A stretch of 64,000 nucleotides of DNA, taken from Beroe forskalii (Eukaryota > Ctenophora > Nuda > Beroida > Beroidae). This document shows, in pieces, positions 1 through 11,302 of this stretch. The position numbers were made by a program, and so were the translations under genes. The DNA is taken from NCBI GenBank assembly GCA_011033025.1, contig WFMF01000021.1:620001-684000 (forward strand), read 5' to 3'. Every line of letters begins with the position of its first letter. The first letter of the stretch is position 1. The notes beneath the pieces are model-generated. The model did no database searches and was not told the DNA's origin. It saw only the letters and a list, made by a program, of their open reading frames with translations.

Positions 1-3000
1 TCTGTAGAGTTGAGGTGCAGGGACGAATTGCTCGTGTCTTCACTGTCCTGAAAATATAAGTAACGAGCCTACTTATCTAACATTCAGTGATTATGTAAAT
101 GAGTCACAACATCAATAAATTACTCATTGTAGGCAGGTACTAACCACATTTAGTCCAGTTTCAGGTTAAAGATGTTTTCACGATGGCTAGCAGTCCTTCG
201 TTTAATGCGGTAAATTCCATAGACGGGATAAGTACCTAACATCTTGCATATCTTTTACTCCAATAAATACCTAATATAAGGTAGGACCATCCAGAAAGTT
301 GGGAGCAATAACGATTAAAATCTTTGACAATGCAGGACACACAGATAGGTATTGGTATAATTATTTGCTCATTCCTATGCTAATATGGCCCAATGTTGTG
401 ATACATTGAAGTACAAAGCAACATGAATAATTCATAGGGCAGCCCATTGCTTATCAACACAGACTGATTACCTGACTCCGTATATTACACCTTCTCTACT
501 GTATTAATCTTGTATACCTTATTACAGGAAATTAAGTTTACATATAATTAAGCCCTAAGGTCTCAAAAAGGGCATAATTTCATGCACCTTAATGACATGT
601 ATTCTTAATTTCATGAGGACTAATTTTTCAAGCAAATTTGAACATAATAAGTTCGAAAACATTGATTTTTTCAATTATTTATTATTCAGTATTGATTAAG
701 CTTTGAATTGATGCCGGATGGAAAGCCACTGGTATTGCCAAGACTATCAATAATGCAATAGACACATCTTGGAGCTCACTTCTTGACACTCCATCATACT
801 TTCAAACCTTCATACCTGAATTTACATAGCGTCCAATGTTTTCAAGAATCAATGCCATTATGATAATCAGCTATTATGTGGTGTTTTGTGAAAACATATT
901 CGATCATTAATTTGATGTAACTGATAAGATTCTCATGATGCTGTGATAATCTATTCTATAGGTTATTTTGTCATTGTAATCATCGTCTCTGAAAATTCCC
1001 CAATTGTAATTAATTGTGTTAAGTGGTAATTGGAGAGTAATTTAAACATCAAAGTGTCAAATAAAGCCAAAAATTCCTAATTCGTAACATGTAAAGTCTT
1101 AATTATTTGCATACAAGCTTACAAGGCTGAAATTTCTATCTCATGAAATTTATATCTCCACAATGATAATTTGGCTGCATGTATTTAAGAATGCATCAAA
1201 TTAGGCCTACATGTAATTAAGCCCTAGGGCCTCAAAAAAGGGCTTAATTCCATGTAGCTTAATGACATGTAGGCTCATTTTTCTGTAGGCGATATTTCCT
1301 GTAATAAGGTATTATGACAAACCGGCCGAGAGAGATGTATTAGAGAAGTACACACCTACCTTTCTGTGCGATGATTTACGTGAGGTTGCTCTGGTCACGA
1401 CGCGTCCCATGCTGACGGAGATGCTATGTACATTCCTAATGAGGTGTGTAGTGTTATAAACATCAGGTGATCATGATTTGTTGAGTACATGTAAGTAATT
1501 CGTGTAATTTGTACATTGTACACAATGCATCATGAGGGGATGTTATACAAAGTACAGGGTACTAGGATCTATATATTGAAGAGAATCAATGTACATTCCT
1601 ACATTATATTCCTACATTACATCAAGCCTCAAGGGTATTGTACACGTCTAATTCATATAGAACGAGGGTTCGAGGTAATACAGAGAAACTGCATTTAATA
1701 CACATCGAGTAAGGTATAAATTGAGCTATTGGGGTCCGGCAATGTAAATTACAGTACCTTTCGCTGTGAAGAAATTTCAGGTTTAATGAGGCAGACTAGG
1801 TGAAAGAAAAAAAACAACAAAAAAACTGACAACCATAAATAAATGGAGTGGAGAGGTTCTATACTTAGATATATATTATCAAAAGATGCTGAATACTGTA
1901 ATTATATAATGAGTTTTGGAGACAGGAGATTAGCTGATCTATCAACTAACCACACTCGCTTATTGATAACTTAATGATAATAATTTATTATTGGAAAGGG
2001 TATTGGCAGTGAATCTTGAGACCCTGTGGCTGTAATTGTGCTAAATACAGGAAATCAAGATAACTTAATGAAAATAATTTATTATTGGAGAGGGTATTGG
2101 CAATGAATCTTGAGACCCTGTGGCTGTTATTGTGCTTAATACAGGAAATCAAGACTAATAGTCTGAGGGAGCTAATATTGAAATGTAAAACCAGCCGAAT
2201 TTGAAACAAATATACCAGGGTAGTAGGAAGTTTGCTCAAATAATAACGTATTTACTTATGGTGATAGTTATTGAACTCATTTTGAACTTCTGAACCAAGA
2301 GAGATCATAGGTACAACCATACGAGTCAGAGAAGGACTATTGATGTAACTGCCGAAACAATGAAACAACAAAATCAGCAAAATTGTGTCGAATAAATGAT
2401 GTTGAAAATACAAAAACACAGACATGAGATAATAATAATAAAGCTTATCGCTGATTTTATTTGCAACAATATAATCTTTTTTATTTCTCAACTCTTAAAT
2501 AACTTTAGGTTGGAAAGACACAAATTTCAAACAACTAAAACAGCGATATATAATGGAATTAATGAGCTGTTAGGGTCCTAAAATCTAACGTGCTACAAGA
2601 GGTAGGATTTATCCATGCATCTGCACAGTCTGATTTTAATAACAATAAAGCAATAATAACTTAAGAATAATTGAAAATGAAAAGCATATAGGAGCTAGAA
2701 CTCTAGTTCTGGATTATTTATCTTTTCACTCTAGAGTTGTTATGAGTGACAATTCTAGACGAATCTCAAATCCTAATCCATCAACAAGCCCATCGCTGTG
2801 TAGATGCATGGGTGTCAATACAATAATTCCACTGATTAAGTTATCAAATAGCGTGCATTTGATTCTAACCGTAACATATCAATCAGGTAATCGGGGCAGT
2901 ATCAGACTATTTTGCTTTTTTATTGTTTCTAAATTGGTCTATTTTTTCAATTTGTTTATTCCCTATTATTGACATCAGCTTTATTGCCTTCTATTTGAAT

Positions 3001-3672
3001 ATCTGAATCTTTAATCTTGGTCAGTAATTAATACCTATATTGTATCTCAATTTGAAAATATCAAGGCGGGTACAATATTGGCGAACATTGCAATGGTTTG
3101 ATATCTGCAACGCAACACAAAAGAAAATTTAACGCGTAACCAAAATGGTGATCATAGTTATGAAACTCTGAACGGCGCGCAACGAATCTTCAAAGAGTTC
3201 TATGAAATGGCGAGAACGCGCGCGCAAACATTTGACGTGGAACGAAATCGCCCACGTGATATTTGGATCCGCGCGCGTTATATCAAACTTGTAGGCGATA
3301 GAAATGTATATAGCGCCCGCATAACGAGGAATATTTATAAAATTGATTCAATGATGTTAGTATTGCGATGTCACACTTGATGAAGAAGCGTTTCATCACG
3401 GAAAATTATTTCTTGCTCTTATAAATTCCCGTAGGTGTACGCCCGCGATTATCTTGATTTGTGAGGTCACTTTTATGCTTTATCGTCAACTCACTATGTC
3501 AGTAAATAAGACGGACAACGGTTAAATGACAGCGTGTTCTAATATCTGAGTAATAGTAATAGAGTAATAGTAAATAGTAATACCAGCCCCGGGGAACAGG
3601 AAATTAAGCGCCTGCATACGGGAACAATCAACAACGCAGTACAAGAAATGCTCCGGCAGGCGCAATTCTTGT
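1..3672. other. AT-rich gene-free stretch with small repeats
   Basis: I see no supported gene here. Two related hairpins, near 541-603 and 1203-1278, share an AATTAAGCCCT...AGGGCTTAATT stem; a third, reversed, lies near 11136-11212. A tandem duplication with a period of about 94 bp lies at about 1974-2155. Around 3170-3300 the DNA becomes locally rich in CG and GCGCGC. The open frames present are short and have no recognisable domain. Confidence 0.6.
1974..2155. repeat. Two-copy tandem duplication, about 94 bp unit
   Basis: The phrase 'gaatcttgagaccctgtggc' occurs twice, each time followed by an AATACAGGAAATCAAGA segment and preceded by TAATTTATTATTGGA. The copies differ at only a few bases. 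It has no evident coding role. Confidence 0.8.
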
Positions 3673-4046
3673 TGTGAGTGCATAAATTATGACCTGTAGA
3701 TATTATGATGTGTAGAATTTATGATGCGTACCTAATAATTAAAAATTATCATTATTAGTACGCATCATAATCTTTACCACTAAGGTGCTCACACATGTTG
3801 CCATTCACAAAGGAATCATTCATGATCTTTGTGACCAATAATCGGTATATGAAGTATGAAATTCAGATCTTATTACATTTGCCTAAGCTTGATACTGCAC
3901 TTCACCCTTACTGCATTTCAAAATATTTTGTTATGTTTGTAGTATACCCATACACTGAATACATAAATTCCCAATCGCTCTGACAAGAATGAAATGCTGA
4001 TATACTGAATTAAACTCTCATCAATATGAGGCAGAAATCTTTCGTT

Positions 4047-5181
4047 TTACACATCATCAGTGCCTATAATGAGAATAAACTAGGTTAGGAAAACAGCAAA
4101 GCAAATGTAAAGAAAACCACCTAAGTCTTCAATGAGAGTAGAGGTATCCCAAAGGGGTCATTTGAATTAATTCCAAGGTTTATGGGTAATTTTTGAATAA
4201 ATTTATGTTCATTGGTTTCTAAATTTTGGGACTAGAATTCATTAAGATAAAAATTTCATAAGAGGTATCTAGAAGGCCATGGTCATCGACCAAGTGAGCT
4301 CCTAGGCTATAAATATGGGAAGTTTCAAAATTATCTGAAAAACGAACATTCGGTTTGTCTAAAAGTTCATAGAATTTCCTTCGATGTTCTGATACTCGTT
4401 CGTGGAGATGTCGGACTGTTCTACCAACATAACACTTTGGGCAATGCTTGCACACAAAACAATAAGTACCCATACACCTCTATAGATAAGACATTGGACT
4501 CCACTTATTTTATCTTATACTTACATAATGGTCTGATTGGCAAATTCGAAAACAAAATTTATTTACGAAGACAAATAATATTTTGAACAGATTATATTTT
4601 GTACTGTGTACACCCGAAATGTCCGGCCAAACGGCTCCCAGACTACACAACGCACTCGTCCGATCCTGTATCGATCGGGTTTATCTAGGCTTCTTTAGAT
4701 TCAAATGGTACGCTTACATTATCCACAAGGATTACTTTGCACTGTTCAGTGTAAAGACTCAGCATACATTAATTCAATAAATCATTATCTTGAAATCGTG
4801 TACTCGAGAATAAGTTCTGAAGCCTGAAAAGGGCGATATATAAAGGAAATTCTGTTGAACTGGTGCACCTTTTATCGCGTCATCGCATTCAGAATAGATG
4901 TCATTATTTGACTATTAGGTTCAAATTCAAAAGTAAAAATTGAAAGTAAATTAATTTTTAAAATCGCACAAATTTGTAATGTTCAATGAAGATCAAGAGC
5001 TCTAGTATATTGATTCGCATTTTTATACCTCTGGACCAGAAAGGCAATAAAGTTACCTGAATACCTACTGTTATGTAAAACATTTAATCAATATGCTTAT
5101 CATGTGCTCAGATTGTGCTTTGATTTAATGAAATATGCCCGTTCAAATGATTGGTATTATAACATTTCTTATTTCCCTTCC
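4047..5181 (-). mobile_element. Penelope-like retroelement fossil (GIY-YIG fragment)
   Basis: This piece interrupts the left inverted-repeat arm, and the right arm shows the uninterrupted sequence near 41300. On the minus strand around 4219-4473 it encodes a GIY-YIG endonuclease fragment: CPKCYVGRTVRHLHERVSEH followed later by a GAHLVDDHG segment. A Cys-rich lead-in before YVGRT and the R..L..R..EH pattern are typical of the endonuclease at the C-terminus of Penelope-like elements. No reverse transcriptase is visible, so this is a 5'-truncated, inactive remnant. It is younger than the arm that contains it. Confidence 0.7.
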
Positions 5182-6961
5182 TCAGATTTCCGTGATGGTG
5201 CAATCGGTGACTTTCTAGTTCTACGCAAATGATTTTGGAGTGTACCTTGGTAGCTTTGTCCTTCAGATGAATGAACTACTCACTGCTTCACTGGATATTC
5301 TGATAGGAGTATGAACAGTGGATACATTGCTATTTCATCTATTTGCTTGGCAATAGATAAGTCGTAGCGCGAATTTAACTGCATGACAAATTATGTAAAG
5401 TGGACATTGAGTAGTCAGACTTAATAAAAGATTATAATTCCTTCAAAAGTAAATGGTTCAACATAAAGTTTTATACTTTTACAGTATTTACTGTATCATT
5501 TGTCTTCAAGTCAAATATAAGAAATTTATTATTAAGAATTTAGCCATTTAATATTACGTTTTAATGCATGGCCTGGCTAACTGCTTAGTGTATCTCTCCA
5601 CTTTTTATGTACCTAACGGCAACGCGCAGAGAATACATTATTTAAAGCCAACAGCGCATTTTGATCAGAGTGCAAAGAGAGGCAGTACCATGGTAGCCGA
5701 ACGTAACTCGAAATTACTAACTTGAAATTATTGTCGTGAGGCTACTATATAAGCAGTTAAGTGGCGAAAATTGCGTTTCTTAAGCTGAAGATTTAGCTTA
5801 TATATTGACATTTCATACTATCCTATCGCTACAGCTAAATTTTGAAAGAAAATTTATTTCTAAGTTCAATATTTCTTTCAAAGTTTGATGTTGCTATTTT
5901 TGTTAACATTATATTAAATAGCAACTGTGACAAGGGAATGATTCAGAATTTTCTTGAACTTATGCCGACTTATGTGCTTATAACAGCATTGCATAATCTT
6001 CCAAATTAGTCAATAATATCGTTCATTCTAATTAGCTAAACTTTCTTGATACTTAAGTATCTCATGCCGCTCAGAGACATTTTATTATTACCTACTAATT
6101 GTAGTTTGTTGTAAACATCAACCTGATATTCGAAAATTACAGCCATAACTGTGTTTCTCTTTGTTCAATTTGTTTGATGAGACTTACTCAATTCTACTCT
6201 CGAGCTTGTTCATGTGCGATGCGTGCTCCAAATGTTGATTAATAGACACAGAAGTTTAAGTATCAACTTCTAACTTGGTGACCCCTTTGCGCCTTTACTC
6301 ATATTTCTACCCTTAATATCCGTCCACATAATTGGGTACACTTCCTTGGTCAAATTTCCCGGCCTTTTCCCAAGTAGTTCCAATGTGCTTAAATCTGCAC
6401 TTTTGTGGTAGTTTTGCACGCTTACTATAATAACGGTGGAGCATAACTTGAATAAAGGCGAAAAGGGCAACCTTGCTTGGGGCACGCAAAGTGCAGTGAA
6501 AAGTCATGGAAAATACGTTGGTATAAACTATAAAGGGTTCTTTGGATACGTTGTTATTTCCAACATGGAAGGCTTCGGGACCTAACTGACTCATTTTATT
6601 ACCCATTGGATGCTTTTGACTGATGAGTACATACAGGCGGTTGAAATGAGCTCACTTCATTTCCCATACACACAGAAGTTAATGAGAAGTGTGGTTTTAT
6701 GAGTTTGGATGGATGATATGGTTAGGGTTTGGTGAGTGGGATGAAATCCTGGTCAACCGAAAGCAAGGCAGCAGTCCGGCTCGGAAGAGGATCGATACCC
6801 TCCTCGTTGAGTGCTGGTTCCAGATTATACGGTTCTGTCTGTCTGTGAATGCGCGTCAAAATTTGCCACAATATTAACTGTAAATTACTGATGTATGTAC
6901 GGCGCGAAAGCGTTTTAATATACCACGTACGTATGAAACGCGCATTTGTTGCTCTTCAAAT

Positions 6962-7250
6962 GAGCCAGTTCGGCCACGCGGTGGCCGGCGTGGCTCACTT
7001 TGAAGACTGAAACTACAAGTGAGCCAATTCGGCCACCGCGTGGCCGAGGCGTCCCACTTTTTTGGAGCGCTATAACTCCGCCATTTTGGGTCCGTTGGTC
7101 CTAATCTTTACACCGTTGGAAAGAGCAACTTTTCTAGTTTCAGATACATGCCAAATTTTGTCTTTTCGAATTAAAATTGGCATTGAAATTTTGCATCAAA
7201 GTTGGAAAAATATAGGTGAGCCAGCTCGGCCACGCGGTGGCCGAAATGGC
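6962..7250. repeat. GGCCACGCGGTGGCC hairpin cluster
   Basis: The motif GAGCCAGTTCGGCCACGCGG with its complement GGCCGA..TGGCTCACTT recurs three times, giving short inverted repeats around GTGAGCC. The same cluster lies reversed at 38360-38705, and a separate copy lies at 58793-58911. No coding content. Confidence 0.75.
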
Positions 7251-7339
7251 TCACTTTTTCAAAAACTTGAAAAATTATTTTCAAGTGTCGTTCAGCGCCG
7301 TCGTAGGCCGCGCGCGCGTTAGCACTTGGTTAGTTGAAT

Positions 7340-7560
7340 CCCTGTTTCCCCTAACCAGGGGTGTCGCGAAACGACACCCCTATTTCTGGCGAAGCTTTTT
7401 ACTGTACGTGCGCTCGCGACCATTTCCGCGCGAACGACACAGTTTTTTATTGTCAGACGTTGTCTGACCCCTTCGCCTTCGGCGGGCGCGCGCGCGAAGC
7501 GCGCGCGTCCGCCGAAGGCAAGTTTTTTAGGTGGCAAGTTTTTTAGGTGGCGCGGTTTCC
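7340..7560. repeat. GC-rich palindromic modules
   Basis: A CCCCTAACCAGGGGTGTCGC stem-loop with its reversed GCGAAACGACACCCC is followed at about 7478-7526 by a long GC-rich palindrome centred on GCGCGAAGCGCGC and flanked by CTTCGGCGG / CCGCCGAAGG. Related modules (AACCAGGGGCGTCGC, and GTCAGACAACGTCTGAC near 12690) sit inside the 11303-15065 element. Confidence 0.7.
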
Positions 7561-8046
7561 TGCTACGTGATTGCATGACGTCATCGCATTTATATAGCCG
7601 ACTCATGTTAATATGAAGGACTAAATGTATACAACCAAATCAGTGTAATTCAATAATTTGTTTGAATGATCAAATGTACAATCAATTCGATTTATACTCG
7701 TAGAAAAATAGTTTCAACTGAATTTAAAACACTAAGATTAAGAAGCTCATCGGTCGAGGTCAGTAGCAAATACTGCACCTGCAAAACTGTTGCTTAAAAT
7801 AGATTAGGTCTTCTTCTTAACTGCTAAAATAATGTGCTTTATTCAAAGGTTATTTTCATGGCGCTTTCAGACTTGTATAAATTGGGAAAATTTGTGACAA
7901 TTGAATCCAAACTTATCCAACTGTAAACAGGTATCGCTTCGATTGAGAAAAAATGAAGTTTGCTGACAGTGAAACAATTTAAACATATCATTAATATCGT
8001 CAATAACCCAACATTTATCGGCGAAGACCTCTCAAAATCAAGCTCT

Positions 8047-8308
8047 CCTGAAAGGCGGTACCCGCTCAAATCCTGTCCAAAAGAGCATAGAATGTGAGTA
8101 AAACCTGTCACAGGGTCACAAACTTGTCGAAAACGTGTCCCCAACCGGCCGCAAAGTTAGTTTTGAAATGTGGAAACTGGAAAATACGTCCAAAACCTGT
8201 CACAGAGTTGGTAAAAAGATGCAAATTCTTTTCGAAATCTTCACTTAACCCGTCTAAAACCTGTTTAGAGCTTGTCAACAAAAAGTGGACGGGGTACCGC
8301 CTGTCAGG
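8047..8308. repeat. Small inverted-repeat element, CCTGNNAGGCGGTACCC ends
   Basis: The left end reads CCTGAAAGGCGGTACCC and the right end reads GGGGTACCGCCTGTCAGG, its near-perfect complement. The interior repeats AAACCTGTC several times. It looks like a non-autonomous hairpin element of about 260 bp. I found no convincing target duplication. Confidence 0.55.
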
Positions 8309-9200
8309 AAGTCAGGAGGCCTAAATGTGGCCACTAGTTTTCAAGAAGCCTTGCACAGTTTCGAGACTGGTACATCACAGGCTGATTAGTGATTAAAGCT
8401 TTAAAGGGTTAAAGCTTTTAAGTTTTAAGAATAAGAATAACACATAAAAGTAAATGTAATTTCTGTCCAGCGAAAGGAAACTTTCTGTTGATCGAATTCG
8501 AGATTCCGATATATAGGTTATTAAATCTATCCCAAGCTCATTTAAGCGACCATTTAAGTTGCGGTATACGGTCAGCGGTCACCAGTGGTCCACCGGGGAT
8601 GAAATTTTGTATATATAGGCCAGGGCAGAAATCAACCAGCAGAGTCTTAGGTGAGCTGAAAATTATGACACTTCAAGTTCAATGACACAGAATTTTTAGG
8701 AAACATACAGATGAAATGCCCAAAATCTGGGGCAGGGATTGTGATTCATCAAACGGGGCCGGGGCCAAATTTTAAAAGCAAATTAATCGAGGCTGGGGAG
8801 AAAATGCGAATGCTACCCGGGCCGTGACTGTATCCGGGGTCAGGATCCCAGTCGAACACTGATGGTCGCCAAGAAATTTTATTAAAAATGGCTCAAATGA
8901 AATTTTGTAAATGAGTACACAAAAATCTATAAAGGCCTAAAGGCGTTGACTCAGGCGAGGGTCGTCAGATCAGGATGGAAGAAAATACTGTAGTTGGTCG
9001 GAGCAAATTGGTTCTTGCTATTTCTGGTTGGGGTATAATCCGGTTCGATGATCTAAGCTGTGACCTTATACCTTTGGTATAAAATGAAATAAATCAATGA
9101 ACTCGGTGCGCCCCGTCCATAGCCCAACTGAGACAGTCTCGGCCTCGCCTCGACCGTGTAGGTTGTGGTATACGGTCACCACTTCGACAATTAACCGCTG

Positions 9201-9737
9201 GGGGGGCAACGTAATTTTTTTTAATTTTCTACATTACATTTTGTACTAACGTACATATTTTTTTGTCCACTTTCAGATTCCCTGGGTAAAAATGTTCAAA
9301 ACCTATCACGGCACCAGGAAAGTGGTACAGACTTTTTAACTTAAAATGTTTACAATGATCATTTTTATACTTTTATATACGACTTAGATACATGAGTTAT
9401 GAACATGGAATTAAATTTTTCGCGTTCTCGCGACCTATCCTGCAATATCAAAACTTCAAAAAAGTCTAGACTTGGACCTTGTTGACAATGAAAATACCTA
9501 AACCTACAGGGTGGGTAAAAAGTCTGGACCCCCCTCTCCGGCCAAAACAGTAAAAGATACGGACTTGTCCTTTTGAACATAATAAGTACTATCAATTGTG
9601 AGTAGAAAAAAGTATAGGTAAGTAAAGGTACCGGGTTTGTACATTTTTGTACATTTTTACATTTTTGTAGGTACATACTTTTTTTGTACATATTCAGTTT
9701 TACTGGGTAAAAATGTACAAAAATTACGTTGCCCCCC
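9201..9737. mobile_element. Non-autonomous inverted-repeat element, GGGGGGCAACGTAAT ends
   Basis: The left end GGGGGGCAACGTAATTTTT and right end AAAAATTACGTTGCCCCCC are exact complements. Inside, TGGGTAAAAATGT occurs twice, and TACATTTTTGTACAT-like words are scattered. It has no coding capacity. I saw no clear target duplication. Confidence 0.75.
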
Positions 9738-10421
9738 TAACATAGTTATACTGATACTGTACACCTTTTTCACATACCAATCGTTTCTAAGGTAAGAAAG
9801 TTTCATGTGCTTGAGTGCCTCAAAACTTGATAAGGTACATCGTTATTAATACTGTACCTAAGTCCTAAACTGAGTTTTTTTGTCCGAATCCATTTTCAGA
9901 GTCCAATAGAACTATAATAATATGATAAGGGCCGAGTATTCCGGAACCTATAATAGTACAGTTACTACGCGGGGGAAAGGACATTTTACCTACCTCACGA
10001 CATTTTACCACACGACACTACCACATGATATTCCAACTATAATAGGCAATATTTCCGAATGGTTAGGGTATGGGTTAGGGTTATTGGTAATGGTTAGGGT
10101 CAGTGGCACGCGGGTTTGGCTAAGGTTAGGGATAATGTTATATGATTAGGGTCAGGGAAGAGAAATATAGCGCCGTTTGGTAAAATATCGGGGGGTAAGA
10201 ACCGCTCGCCTTGGATCGATGAAGTGTGGATATTAGCTACTTGAGGTCTAAGACATCGGCTTCATTCCCACAAGATACTTCAGAGGTCCGCAATCCTCAA
10301 ATAGCCCACATATTCAGGAACCTCCGGAAAGGAACGGCACTTGTTGCCATCTATACAGTCAATCAGCTGTGCCGTGTGCATTGTGCAAGGAGCCTGCGCA
10401 GAGGTGCCTGATCCATCTCCA

Positions 10422-10803
10422 CTACAAGGCGTACAGTGGTTATTTCCTGAAAAGAATAAATTTCATGTTTCAGCAATGTAAATGAATTGCCGAAGTTCTA
10501 TTGTTGTGTCTATTATGTAATTTGAAAAAGAAATCGAATATATAAATTATACTGTAAATTCGTATGATATTTAGAATTTGAATATATGAGATTCAACAAA
10601 AACCTATCGTATGATACCTAGATATGTAAATGAATAAAGCAAACCTGTGTGGTAGTGGTACACTTCACAGGGAAAGCTATTTCATGTAGTGACATGCACT
10701 GTGAGAGCCCCAAAACTGGATTACTGATGCGGTGTTCTCGCGACTTTAGAACTACAGAGTCATGTGCCTGCGTCCAGTGAAAGTAGGTACATGGAAATCC
10801 CAC
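10422..10803 (-). CDS. Possible last two exons of an unrecognised gene
   Basis: On the minus strand an exon-like block, 10803 down to about 10645, has an acceptor (GTTTCAG) and a donor (CACACAG|GTTTGC), and its only open frame contains VGFPCTYFHWTQAHD and CMSLHEIAFPVKC. A second acceptor (CTTTTCAG) begins a block at 10449 that continues in phase as EITTVRLVVEMDQAPLRRLL and stops after about 27 codons. Matching phase and good splice sites are the only support. I recognise no family. A third candidate exon upstream (15173-15288) does not join in phase without missing exons. Confidence 0.25.
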
Positions 10804-11302
10804 CTGAAACGAACAACTTTAAATAAAAGATGACATTGAATTTGAAAGTATATCATCTAGGTGCCCACCAGCCACAGACTGCAGAGCACACCAAATTGCA
10901 ACTACAGAAACAGAGACAGTATCACAGTCTGTATTTTATCAACAAACCACAGCGCAGAAATGCTGTACAGCTTGAATCAATCCATGTCTCTATTATAGTT
11001 AGTAGAAAAAAGGGACAAGTATATGATTCTCTGAACTAAAAAAAACTAATGAATCAATGCATGTACCTATAATGTACATAAAGTATACCCCTCCCAGGCT
11101 CGTTTTAGTGAACGTGTAATTTCTGTAAGTCGCCTACATGTCATTAAGCTAAATGAAATTAAGTCCTTTTTGAGTGAGGCCCAAGGGCTTCATTACATAT
11201 AAACCTAAGCGTAATTGAAAAAATTTCAAAAAAATTCAAAATTCGCTAAATTTTTGGAAGATCCATGAAGATTATTGTGTACAGTTGCACAAATGTTCAT
11301 GC

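Larger units (their letters stand above)
3673..7290 (+). repeat. Left arm of a long inverted repeat (partner 38382-41691)
   Basis: Read on the opposite strand, this stretch matches 38382-41691 over almost its whole length. The 62-codon frame at 3795-3983 recurs with identical translation at 41368-41556 on the other strand, and blocks around 5700-6060, 6240-6880 and 6960-7280 also match in reverse. The left arm carries about 1.1 kb that the right arm lacks (4047-5181, the Penelope-like fossil). The right arm carries about 0.9 kb that the left lacks (about 39588-40482). Homology stops near GCACTCACAA at one end and TTTTCAAGTG at the other. I infer two copies of one old mobile element in opposite orientation; its class is not recognised. 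Confidence 0.85.

Noticed and set aside
3795-3983. 62-codon frame conserved in both inverted arms
   Set aside because: Identity is explained by the repeat itself; there is no sign of selection on the protein and no domain.
10060-10150. GGTTAGGG runs suggesting a telomeric tract
   Set aside because: Only a few irregular occurrences in unique sequence, not a continuous hexamer array.
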